Shown in pieces: positions 32,213-43,289 of a stretch of DNA of 64,000 nt; the stretch's first letter is position 1; every line of letters starts with the position of its first letter. The translations under genes and the position numbers were made by a program. This DNA is from Antitrichia curtipendula (Eukaryota > Streptophyta > Bryopsida > Hypnales > Leucodontaceae), in contig OX579635.1 in the NCBI GenBank assembly GCA_951230915.1, forward strand, positions 13,020,001 through 13,084,000, read 5' to 3'. Under the pieces are notes generated by a model, which was given only the letters and a program-made list of their open reading frames with translations, was not told where the DNA came from and searched no databases.

Positions 32213-34507
32213 ATGGACCCAGAGGATGTAGCAGGAGGTTCGGGCCCTGAAGGTGACCCTCCAGGAGGTTTGGGACCTGGAGGTGCCCCCCCAGGAGGTT
32301 TGGGACCTGGAGGTGAACCCCCAGGTAGAAGGAAGAGATGAAACAGAGCAACCTTGGATTGGGGCACACTTAATGTCGAAGAGGTTATGGCAAAGCTTGG
32401 GTGGTTGGAGGCAGATGGCCCATAGACAAGAGTGATATGTCGTCAATATATAGATTGGGCCCACATCAACCGCCATTGGCCACACGACCGGTACGAGGTG
32501 CACGTGAAATCTGGCGTGGTAAATATTGACCAGTGCCAACATCCGCACTTCAAGAAGAAGATGATTGAAGTATCATTGGCACTTTGGGGGGCAAGATCCA
32601 AGAAAGACGGGACACTTTCATTGTGCCAAATGGCATATGCGGAGGTTTTTCTTGGCAAAGATGTGGACTGGAGCAGCTTTTTGGGCAAATTGCGGAATAA
32701 TGCATTTCCAAATCGAACTCGCCACATTGCACCAAATCCTGCTGTGCCATTGGACAATGTACCAAATCCTGCCGTGCCATTGGCTGATGTCCAAAATGTG
32801 CAAATGAACATGGTTCCGCTGGCGGAGCGTCCAAGGACGGAGTTGATGGAGGTAGAAGTTGGTCAGGGCAACGGTCCAGATGTCAACCAACAAGCTGTGA
32901 TTGGTGGAGTGCAAGCTGACGGTGAAGAAGTAATTTGCTTGCGCCAATTAGTACAAACACTGCAAGCAGAAAAAGAAGAAACACTACGACAATATGCTGC
33001 AGCGTTGGAAGTTCACCGTGCAAGGATGCGGGCCGTTCTAGATGAAAATGTGTGCCTCATCGCACGTGAAGCCGAGCTCGTAGAGCATGAAAGGCGGGTC
33101 AGCATAGACTCAGTTCCACCACTCGATCTTGTAGTGGAACATGCTACATACGGTGCAGATGAAGACACACCAGGCCCGAGCAATAGATCTGAGTTTGTGC
33201 AGCGATCACGATCCACTTTTCCAAGTGCAGAAAGTGCCACATTGGATATTATGCGTGCACGTGCTGAGCGAATTGAAGCAGAGCTTGGAAGTACTCGCAC
33301 AAACATGGAAAAATTAACAAACACCATGCGTGCTTTGGAACTTTGTGCCAACAACGCTGAGGCAGAGGTGGTGGTGGTTACTGCAGCTCGAACAACCTTG
33401 GAGTAGACCATGACCGCATTGAGTGTTGAAAATATGCGGTTGGTTCAAAATCCTCAGAAGGAGCAGAGGCTGCTTCAAATGTGCAACATGAAGTTGACAT
33501 GCAACTTAGCGCTAAAAGAGGCTGAGCAAATGCAACGTGAAGTGAGGAGAGTGGCTGCAGAATTCAATGATGGCGGTCAACGTTATTTTGGCTTGACCTC
33601 GTGGCCTCGGGTGGCAGAAATGTTCACCGATGATTTGCCAGTGTATAGGGATAATTCAAGCATCGATTGGAATGCCCGTCCAAACTTGGAATTCCAATAT
33701 AATATCGATTGCCAACGGTACGAGCCACCCAACCACAATGGCATTACGCCACTAGTGTGGCCTTCCGTTCCAGATTTTGTACAAGATGGAACAACATGTA
33801 TAATGTGCCAACAACCGTTTGGCCCCGAGGGTGGATGGAATCTTGGTACATGTGGCCATCTATACCACCCTGTGTGTCTTATTCCATACATGGTCACCAG
33901 AAAGAGATGTGCGCAATGCAGGGCACCATTTCATGCACGACTGTACAAAACGTTTGGCCTTCAAGACCACATGCCTGAACATTACGAGTACAATGAAGAA
34001 AATTTACCGGGCATCGGTAATAGAGTACATTGGGGGTCCGACATGACATGGCTTTGGAAGTGGGGCCACCACAATCGACACCTCCCGGCAGGAACGATGG
34101 CTGGCATACCATGGACGAGTGATGCCCAAGTGATAGAGGTGATCAGGAGGGTGTTTGGAGACAGTGATTCAGGGCATCGACTATATTTTGGTTAGATTGC
34201 CGGTGGACATTGGGACCCAGAGCGCTTAATTTTTGTGCGCGCACCACATCCACAACGCATCATGTTTAACTCTCAAGGCCAGCCAGTCGGATTTGAGGGG
34301 GAATTGGGTTATGAGGAAGAAATGGCGTACATTGCAGACAATACCTTCCATGAGCCAGCCCTCGTGAATGACATTTTTTCCCACTTACATGATAGATACA
34401 ATATAGAAGCACTTAAGCTTCTGAGGACTTTCGAATCGCAACAAGAACTGCAGCGATTTTTGAGAAATAGCATAGCAAGCGGCGTTGTAATCGAAGATGT
34501 AGACTAG
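32213..34507 (+). pseudogene. Coiled-coil plus RING-H2 protein, copy 2, broken by in-frame stops
   Basis: ATG at 32213 opens a single frame of 765 codons ending TAG at 34505-34507. It is interrupted only by TGA 32339, TAG 32423, TAG 33404 and TAG 34193, with no frameshift. The leader is glycine/proline-rich (PPGGLGPGG repeats). The conserved YIDWAHIN region and DVDWSSF follow, then two coiled-coil stretches (about 32930-33090 and 33240-33400). The RING-H2 finger is at about 33790-33920: CIMC, CGHLYHPVC, CAQC. TAG 32423 aligns with TGG and TAG 34193 with CAA of copy 1. A RING-H2 E3-ligase-like role is inferred. The C-terminal 100 codons after TAG 34193 remain clearly coding. Confidence 0.82.
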
Positions 34508-37109
34508 ATTGTGTATAACTAGATAGATGTATAGAATTAAATACCGGAAGTTGTACAAAGCGAACGTATGTAATTATGTAAAGCCTTTATTAATTTACCA
34601 TGTACTTCAACGGATTTATAAAATATGTACATTTATTGTTTTCTTTCCACCTCGTATATTGTTGCTTCGCCTTTGTCAATTTTTGTAATCTATTGGACCT
34701 TTTTGTAATAGTATAGAAGAAGCTTGTATGCTTAGATGGTAGGTAAAAGAGTGTTCTATTTTATTTTTGGTGAAGCCCTAAAGTCCGAAGTCCATTTTTT
34801 GGCCCAAAACACCCTAAACCACCACTTTTGCTATGTTCACCTATGAATTAAATTTTCCAATTTTTTTTTAATCGAACCAAAGGATCTTGTTCTCCACTTG
34901 TCTTAGATGACGTGATAAAAAATTTGTAATGTTTGACCGTATGGATTGAAAGTTATTAGCATTCGAAGTGAAAGAAACAAATTTATTTTAAGAAGTTGCT
35001 AGGATTGCCCGCTCCACAAAAAACCCATAACTTTTCCATTCCTAATCCAAATGGGATGAATGAAAGCCTCCCATTTAAAAGAAAATATAATCCAACCGGA
35101 AAAAAAATATACAAATTTGTATTTCATTTTTTTGTGGATTTTTTTGTCTACCCGGAGTCTTGGACCACCCGGTGTCCCGATCTCCCCTGTTTGAGGTTAT
35201 TGTGGCATACCCTGTGCTCCTAGGCACCGATTGAAATAGAAATTGTATTATGAATAAACTCATAAGTTTATCTATCATTCCATGTTATCATTCTTATGAA
35301 AAAGTTTTCAAAAGTTTCAGTAAAAAATGAGATCATAGGAGCCTATCGAAAATCCATTTTGTTCCTTGCAGAAAGGACAATGAGAGTATGTTACTTTAGG
35401 GGCTAAGAAATAAAAACAATGGAAATTCTTTACCAAAGCAAGAAATAAGTAACAAATTATTTGATTGCTTCATATTTGATGAAATCTCCTTTAAGTCTTT
35501 AGAATTAAACCAAAAAATAATTCACGTTTTGTAACTTTTGTTCTATTAGTTTTAATGTTTTTTTAGTTGGACTATTGATTGACTACTCCCTCATGTTTAT
35601 TTTTAAATCCAAAGTTTACAAATTAAAGTATTGAACGTTTTCCATTTTTTCTCAAATGGCATTATGGAAATCAAATGATCAAAGTCTAATATCTTGCAAT
35701 TGCTAACTTGATAAGGTCAAGCTCCATGAAATTTATTTGAAAATCAATTGAAATAAATGACTTTATGAATGGCGATCTTATACTTGAAAGTCTTAAATTG
35801 AATAGATTCTAATTTTTTCTTTTCATTTCATTTCAAGATGAACATGGTGAAATGACAACTTGGAGTTTTTTTTGGCAATAATTAGCATAGGGCCTACATG
35901 GATTAATATTTTTGAATTTCTTGCCATATAGTCAATCTGTCAATGTAAAATCAATTTAGCAACTTCTCTAATTAGAAATCCAATAACAAACTTTAATCCC
36001 TAGAATCCTAGATGCCCAAGTCATGTTTTGAGCTCCTACGAATTTGCTCTAAATTGAACAAAATGTCAACATTTTGATTAGGTGACTAGGTGTATCAATT
36101 AAAAAAAAAATGTAACCGTATAAATTCAAACAAGACATGTTACAAATCTCATAGGTTGCTAAAACACAAAAATATCACTTATAGAGTAAAAGATAATAAT
36201 GTTTGAACATGAGGGTGTTAAAACTACAAAAATGATGTGAAGTCTTCCAATCCTCTTTTTAGTTTTCACAAGTCAAATTGAAAAGTTTTTGACCCAAAAA
36301 ATATGAGTTTAAATTGCCTAGCATATATAACCTCAATCAATTTGTGGCTTTTCAAAATATATTATATATATATTTTTTTAATTTTATTTAACCCCTAAAG
36401 GACCAAACACCGTTTTTTGACAACATAGCGTTTTTGGGCAGCTCACGACGAATGGAATTTTTATTTTTTTTCTTTGAAATGTTCACACAAGATGTGCCTG
36501 AGGAGTAGCTTTAGGGCCCAATAATTTTTATAACTTTTGTCGACATGGTTAAAAAGTTATGGTATGATATGTAGTTTTCATTGTTCGGCGGGCAGCCCAG
36601 GCAGCAAAAAAAACTTCTTTAAAAATCATTTTTTAGAGAAATAAAAATTTGAAATTGGTTCTCTAGATTTATGTGCACAAGGAAAGCTTTAAATCATTCC
36701 ACTTTGATTTATGAGATGAAAGTTATGAGGAATTTTAGTTGTAGGTAGTTTGCGGGTAGTTATAGAATCTCTACTCTAAAATAAACTTTGAAGTCCTTTA
36801 TTTAACTCAATTTTCAATATTTTTGGAAAAAAATATGAACAGAAGGTGTAGATTGTTTATTACAACATTAAAATCGTTTGGATTGGCATTTTTCAATTTC
36901 ATCATGAAATCCTTAACAATTTAGTGTTTTGAATCATTTTCTACTTCTTTCTACTTACTATTTTTTTCCTATATGTTGTACAATTCTAAATGATCTGAAA
37001 TTTTTCAAGCATGTAGCTAACTTGCTTTGAAGAATGAATCCAAAGAGTTACCACCATTTTGGACATTTTTTCATACAAATGTGACCATGTGAAGTGCAGC
37101 TGCCCGGTT
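34508..37109. other. AT-rich 3' region, no gene seen
   Basis: No gene recognised. 34770-34990 matches 23070-23290 downstream of hAT copy 2. The rest is AT-rich and frame-poor. Confidence 0.5.
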
Positions 37110-37335
37110 TTTCGCAGGGACAAAAAAAGGGTTTTTGTCACTTCAAATGCTAATATCTTGCAATCTACATGGTGGAAATTTCTGAAATTTTTTCCACATC
37201 TTCTAAAAGTAGTTTACTACAAGAATCCTATGGTTACATGTGTCCAAAAATGTTTTTCTTCCAAAATTTGGTACTTGTACTAGAAATGGCAGTTTGGGAG
37301 CGATTTTTGTGAAAACATAGTCAAAAACCTTTAGG
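37110..37335. repeat. Inverted copy of shared 3' non-coding segment
   Basis: The reverse complement (containing GATTGCAAGATATTAGCATTTGAAGTGAC) resembles 23215-23260 and 34925-34975. It lies beside the array at 37345 and may be part of an element end. Confidence 0.55.
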
Positions 37336-37344
37336 GGTTAATTT

Positions 37345-37665
37345 TAAAGGTCGCCCGTCCATCGCCCGTCCAATGCGGCCGTCTAGCTCGGCCGTCCAGC
37401 TTGGCCGTCGACGAAAGGTCGGCTGTCCAGCTCGGCCGTCAACGGAAGGTCGCCCGTCTTACTTGGCCGTCGACGAAAGGTCGCCCGTCCAGCTCGGCCG
37501 TCGACGAAAGGTCGCCCGTCCAGCTCGGCCGTCGACGGAAAGTCGCCCGTCCAGCTCGGCCGTCGACGGAAAGTCGCCCGTCTAGCTCGGCCGTCGACGG
37601 AAAGTCGCCCGTCCAGCTCGGCCGTCGACGGAAAGTCGCCCGTCTAGCGCGGCCGTCCAGGACGA
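37345..37665. repeat. 31-bp GGCCGTCGACGGAAAGTCGCCCGTCC array
   Basis: About nine to ten units of 31 bp, each with two inverted GACGG/CCGTC motifs around GTCGAC. This is the same motif class as the other GACGG arrays but a different unit. It is a candidate right-hand subterminal array for the element carrying coiled-coil/RING copy 2. Confidence 0.88.
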
Positions 37666-37759
37666 ACTTTCATCCATTTCCATAGTTTTCATCCTCTGTC
37701 AACAGTTCTCGTCTAGATTTCATCCTGACGGACGCCGAGGTTGAATCCTGACGTCCAAA

Positions 37760-37981
37760 TCAACAAAATTTTGTCAAAATTCCTGCGTTTTCTACTAGTG
37801 ACATTTTGGAGAGGTGCGTCATTTTGACGTACTTTCTGCACATTATATAGTCCCAAACCTTCTTGGGCTCTTCTTCCCATCCAGGTTCAGCTACACACAT
37901 TGGATTTGTCCAATCTCCCGGGCAGTTCATGTCTTGGGATTTGCCTTTGTTACTAGACCTTGAACTACTATTGCGAGGCAT
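37760..37981 (-). other. Possible N-terminal coding fragment
   Basis: ATG at 37981 gives a 73-residue frame beginning MPRNSSSRSSNKGKSQ, with two cysteines and the segment EEPKKVWDYIMCRKYVKM. This is weakly reminiscent of the N-terminal BED-finger region of transposon proteins. No continuation was found on the minus strand, where the 31-bp array follows. It may be a first exon or a fragment. Confidence 0.3.
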
Positions 37982-38209
37982 GATAACCTTGATTAAAATG
38001 AAATGATTTGATGACGAAGTTCACATGAATCTTTAGAACAACTGAATAAAATGTTTGACACTTGCCAATGAAATGGGGTGAAGTTGTTAACAAGGCCTTC
38101 AAAACCAAGTAATCACCAAAATAATTTGGTGCAATTCAGTATCCAAGCACAATCGTTCACGCACCAAAACGAAAGGGGCGCCCAGAGCCACTGAGAGGCA
38201 CTGGATCAC

Positions 38210-38542
38210 CACTATAACAAAACATGGTAAAAAAAAAACCGCACTCAAAATCGAGAGTGGTTCTTTTCGCCACGTTTTTGTGCAGACCCACTACGCGCGC
38301 AGTCATCTTCTTTTGCAATTTTCCACTGCAATTTTGAGAATTGGGGAATGTGTAATATACCATTGGAAAGGTCTTAAAAATACCTTTTCAACGGTCTATT
38401 ACACGCTTTCAAATTTCAAAAATTGCAATGGAAAATTGCAAAAGAAGTTGACTACCCACTACGCGCGCCTACACAAAAACGTGGCAAAAAGAACCGCACT
38501 CGATTTTGAGTGCGATTTTTTTTACCATGTTTTGTTATAGTG
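38210..38542. mobile_element. 333-bp palindromic MITE with CACTA-type ends
   Basis: The element starts CACTATAACAAAACATGG and ends with its complement. The near-identical inverted arms are at least 75 bp each (38210-38285 and 38468-38542), including GCACTCAAAATCGAG and GCCACGTTTTTGTG. The internal part also folds back around CCATTGGAAAGGT / ACCTTTTCAACGG. CACTA starts suggest mobilisation by a CACTA transposase. Target-site duplications are not clear. Confidence 0.8.
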
Positions 38543-38574
38543 CAACCACTCCGCAAGGGAAACGATTGTGAGGA

Positions 38575-38888
38575 ATGAGCCGTCCGCCGTGCTATTTATG
38601 GCGTTCAAAGGCGGACCAGGCAATGCGGACGCGTACATGCGAATCGGACGCCCCAGAATCGGACGGGCAGATCGTGAGGACGGAATCGCGTAGACGTCCC
38701 ATTCGCACGATCGCGTCCGCGAGCCCGACGCCCTGTCCGCTCGAGGGCCCGTCCACGAGATCCTGTCCGCGAGCCCCCCGACGCCCTGTCCGACCGTTGG
38801 GCCGTCCGCGCGGACGGCCCGTCTAGGGATGTCAAAAGATGTCCGGGGGTCAACGCCCACGTCCGCCGGACGTCCTGTCAACCCTGGG
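38575..38888. repeat. GACGG/CCGTCC array ending in CAACCCTG
   Basis: Diverged GGACG, CCGTCCGCG and CCCTGTCCGCGAGC motifs end at CCTGTCAACCCTG (about 38874-38886), the complement of a hAT-like CAGGGTTG end. Flanks of this end and of 19163 do not show a shared 8-bp duplication, so they are probably not one element. Confidence 0.6.
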
Positions 38889-39739
38889 CAAGCAGGCAGC
38901 CAAATGAGCCAATGAACTCCAGAAACTTAAAAACAAAATGCCATACTTGCCCTAACTTATAACTAGAAATAGCTTGGACATCCAAGAAGCTAGGTAATGC
39001 TAATCAATGCATCAGTGTAGATGCAACTTCCCTGGTTATTGCAGCTCGATCTGGTTGGGTATAAATTCAAAATTTGAATGCAATTTCCTCTGAGATAGCT
39101 AAGGATTTTGGAATCTAGACTACAATGTTTAAAAATGCAAGTTCGGTGCAAATGTGAGAAATAACCCACTACATTCAGCCATATAAGGGATCTAATAAAA
39201 CAAAAGATACAAATTATGCAAGCGATTAAAAGTTAATTTCCACTTCAATGGAGGTATCCAAAATTATTAACAATTACTTTGTTGCTATAACGTGACTTAG
39301 TTTTCTACAGGTGTGGGCGCAAGATTATCCACCCTTGGTAATCGGGCGAACACCGACCAGGTTCTATGCCTTTATCCACCTTTTTAAATATAGGGGGGTG
39401 TTGTGAGCACGGTCCACTGTGCCTTCCAAGCAATGGATCTTTTTGTACTAACGTTTTCTGAGTGTTGTGGATGGCAGCGAATACTACTAAAATTGCATGG
39501 GTAACTAACAAGCTGACTGTGATAAGCAAAGGTGATTGCTAATTCCTAACTCCCTAACTGTCTATCCTATGTATAGGGTTAGCTGGGTAGTTGGCGTCAT
39601 TTCTAACGTCTCTAACTACGTGAGCGGGGAACCTTTACGTTCCTTCCATGAGTGTTGAAGACTATTTTTTGGAGGTTTGACACTTCTCTCGGAAGTTTCA
39701 ACCCTACGGCTAACCCTAAGCTTAAGCTTTTCCTCTAAT
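38889..39739. other. No gene seen
   Basis: Mixed sequence without a supportable frame, RNA gene or repeat. Confidence 0.45.
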
Positions 39740-40075
39740 TCCTAACTTCTAAATATAACTCTAGATTTTTACTCCTAAATTTAACTCCAGATTTTATTCC
39801 TAAATTTAACTTTGGATTTTTACTCCTAATTTTAATACTAAATTTTTACTCCTAAATTTAACTCCAGATTTTACTCCTAAATTTAACTCTAAATTTTTAC
39901 TTCTAAATTTAACTCTAGATTTTACTCCTAAATTTAATTCCAGATTTTACTCCTAAATTTAACTCCAGATTTTACTCCTAAATTTAACTTTGGATTTTTA
40001 CTCCTAATTTTAACTCTAAATTTTTACTCCTAAATTTAACTCTAAATTTTTACTCCTAGGTTTATCCTGGGTCAC
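39740..40075. repeat. ~27-bp TTACTCCTAAATTTAACTC tandem repeat
   Basis: Roughly 12 units of TTACTCCTAAATTTAACTCTAGATT with small substitutions. AT-rich minisatellite, non-coding. Confidence 0.9.
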
Positions 40076-40840
40076 TATTCACTTGAACGGCTAATTAAGG
40101 GAAAAAAAATCAATGCTAATAAGGAGAAGCACCAAGTTTGATTCAAGGACTTACCTCGTCACTACCGGTGTTGGAAAGGCGCTCGTCTGCATCTGTGCGC
40201 CCATTTCCATACTCCATGGTGGTCCTTGGGTCGTGGGAATTTTTCTCCAAGTCTACTGCTTATGTTATAAAAAAGGTGTGGATACCGTGTGATCTAACCT
40301 CTTTCTTTCTTTTCTTCCTTCTTTCCTTCTCCTTTTCTTTCCCTTTCTCTCTTTCTACACTAACACTATTCTACCTAAGCTTTGATGGGGTGTCTTACAA
40401 CTATAGATTCAAACCCCAAGAAGTTTTAATGTCCCTACTAACCTCTTACACAACCTTGTCTTCGCGTCATCCTAATCCTACCTCCTAATGGTTACTATGA
40501 ATTTTTGAGATTTCCTTTCTAACACCTATTTAGCTAAGCCTAGGGCACTATTTATCGTCTCTCTCCCCTTTCTCCTATTTAATTCTATGACTCACTAACC
40601 TCCCTCCATTGTGTGTAGTTGTGATTTTGGTGAGAGTTGAGAGTTGTTTGATGCAGGTATGGAGGTGCGACTTATCCCTTCTTTCTCCTTCCCCCTATTC
40701 TCCTTCCTTCTGTGTTTGCTTTCTTTCCCTTGACTTCAACCCCTTTAACCTTCCCCTAACCCCCACTAATCCCAACCTTTCTTTTTTCCTCTCTCACCCA
40801 AGCCTTGGACTCCCTGGACTCCCTGGACCAACGCTGCTGT
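40076..40840. other. Pyrimidine-rich DNA, no gene seen
   Basis: Contains TTTCCTTCTTTCC-type tracts at about 40305-40360 and 40680-40800. The open frames are low complexity. Confidence 0.45.
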
Positions 40841-40844
40841 GACC

Positions 40845-41080
40845 AGCGACCTGCCCAGACCCCCTTGCGACCTGCTGGAATCCCCCCCCAGCGACTATCC
40901 CGACTCCCCAGCGACTATCTCGACTCCCCAGCGACCTTCCCGACTCCCCAGCAACTGGCCCGACCCCCTTGCGACTTGCTGGAACCCCCCAGCGATTGGC
41001 CCGACCCCCTTGCGACCTGCTGGAACCCCCCAGGGACTCACCCCGACTCCCCAGCAATTGTCTCGGACCCCCTTGCAACT
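40845..41080. repeat. GCGACTATCCCGACTCCCCA minisatellite
   Basis: Units of about 20 and 40 bp alternate CCCCAGCGACT and CCCCTTGCGACCTGCTGGAACC. It is GC-rich against an AT-rich background. The glycine- or proline-rich frames are artefacts. Confidence 0.85.
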
Positions 41081-41297
41081 GAATCCACTTTTTTGGGTTC
41101 TTTAAGGGAACCCACCCAAGCAAATCTAAATTGGACTTTTGATAAACTCTCTCCGGTTTTTGGTGTGGTTTCTTGTTTTACGGACGCTGGCTCACAAGGG
41201 GTGGGGTGACTCTTAAACTTAGACTTAATCTCGGACGCTAAACCTTGGACTTTTCCGAGAACGTCTCGGACTCTAGACTTTGGAACGAAAGTACATA

Positions 41298-41450
41298 GGA
41301 GTTCAAAGCTTCGCCGTAGAATTGGCTTTAACACCAACTTTAGGACTTATGATACCCCTACGTTCAAAGCTCCGCCGTCTAAGGCTTGTTTTTAATATGT
41401 ACTTGAGGATTGGGGCTGGTCACAGGTTCAAAGCTACGCCGTTCCCCGGG
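41298..41450. repeat. Three copies of GTTCAAAGCTNCGCCGT
   Basis: The 17-bp motif occurs at about 41300, 41362 and 41430, spaced near 65 bp. Function unknown. Confidence 0.7.
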
Positions 41451-43285
41451 GGTGGGGCCCACTCACAACCAACAACGGAAAAGACAACTCTGGTTAGGAC
41501 TCAATACGGGGGCACACATGCACACAAGGTCAATGATCACGGGTAAACTATTATAGACTAAAGGCCCCCCAAAGCGGCATCGCCAAGGTACGGTGGGGGG
41601 TGACTTTAGGATTAGTACAAGGCATAAGAAGTCACACAAGTATAGGAGAGACTCGTTCAACTCACAACAAGGATGCAAGGCAAGGTAAAGTAGAAGGACC
41701 CAAAAGGACCTTTAAAGAAATCTTGAAATAGAGCAACAAAAGGGAGCCAAAAGTGCTCCAAAAACACCGTAGAGGTTTCTTGGCTAAAACGCCAGAAATC
41801 CCAACATAAGTTGGACCCACGGACCCAAAACAAGATTTGGGGGTGTTCAAGAGAAAAAAATGAGGACCTTAAATAGGTTTCCAAGGCCCCACCTTCCCCT
41901 CAAGAGCTCTAAAGTAACCTTATCAACTTGGATTTTCATCCTCATCTTCAAAGATGTTCATCCTAATCCCTAAAAAACTACTTTTACCTATCTACGCTGG
42001 ACCAACCTCCTAACTTTTGGAGATTAACTCCAATCGTCAAACGGATTGCGCCATTGGCTCCAGATCGCCATGTTTAGTCTAAGACCCCCTTACCCCCCGT
42101 ACCGAGGACAAAAAACTATCGTAGGCTAATTTAGTTTTAAAAACTAAACCGTGGTAAAATCCTAGATATTGGGGGTCTCCTATTTTGAGAAATGTAAATA
42201 GCTTAGGGTCTCCGGTAGGTGTGAGGGAGTCGGAAAAGACTCTTGGTTGACTTTGTTCCGCCGTCGTATGGTCCCAGAATGCCGGTCAACGTGGCGGGGA
42301 CCCCGCCACGTGATTAATTCTCGAGGAATCTTGCTGGTTCGGGTACTTGCTGCTATCGGAATGTTGCGAAACTTCACGGAGCGCATTATTAACATAAAAC
42401 AAGCTAGTCTAATTTTTAGTGAGATTTTCTGGCAACCTGGATAATTTCCATGAAATTTCTGTTGGAGGTTACCAGGGTTGACCACCTACAAAAGGTTCTT
42501 CTGCAAGTCAGAAGATGACAGGATTTTTCACAGGACCTCTCATGGGGCCACATGAAAGATGTGCAGGTGCGTTTCCATACCTGGCACAATTGGTCAGTGG
42601 AGATAAATGGGCCATGTCCTTGAATTAGCGATGATGCGGGAATCTTTTGTAGATAGAGGAATCTTGGCGAATCGATTTCGTCGTTGGACTCCTGGCATGG
42701 GATTTACCCTAGGACACCATCCTTGAGCTGTAGATTCCTCCACGGGCCCGGTCTTGCGTTAGTGGCTCCTACATGCTAACGATCGGGGTTTTGGGGAATT
42801 TCTAAACCTAACTCTAGGACCCAACCTAGTGGCCTCATTGTGGATCCCTCGGACCGACTTAGCCATGAATTGCCACATTCATGGTGGGATTTAGTCCTTT
42901 TGGGCCCATGTGACTTGAATCCTACAAATGTAACCATTTTGCTCTTTCTACCTATTTTTGGGCCAGGTTTGGTGGGATTCTAAGTCTAAACACAAATCTA
43001 GACCAAATACTATAATGTGTCCGTTACAACCCTATTTTGGTTCTACACTCTTTTTATGGCTTTTTGTATATTTTTCTTAACTTTAAATTGCAAATTTCCA
43101 AAAAAATAATTCTACAAGTCCCAAGTGACAAATTGGGAGCTCACAACAGGCTATAGCATATAGAGGCAAGAAGCCTTATTGCAGAAATATGCAAGTAACA
43201 GAATTGTTCTACAAAGAGGGCCGCTGCAAGCATTTATCAAATTCAAATCCCTATTGTAATATGAGGCAAATTCTGATGCACTCAA
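41451..43285. other. No gene recognised
   Basis: Long mixed-composition stretch with no supportable coding region. It includes a 23-bp palindrome at 42289-42311 (ACGTGGCGGGG, A, CCCCGCCACGT) and a CCAGGGTTG motif near 42471. Confidence 0.45.
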
Positions 43286-43289
43286 AACA

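Noticed and set aside
19163..38886. One 20-kb hAT element spanning both CAGGGTTG-type ends
   Set aside because: Flanks (ACCCATTC versus GGCAAGCA) do not form an 8-bp duplication, and similarity beyond the first ten bases is weak.
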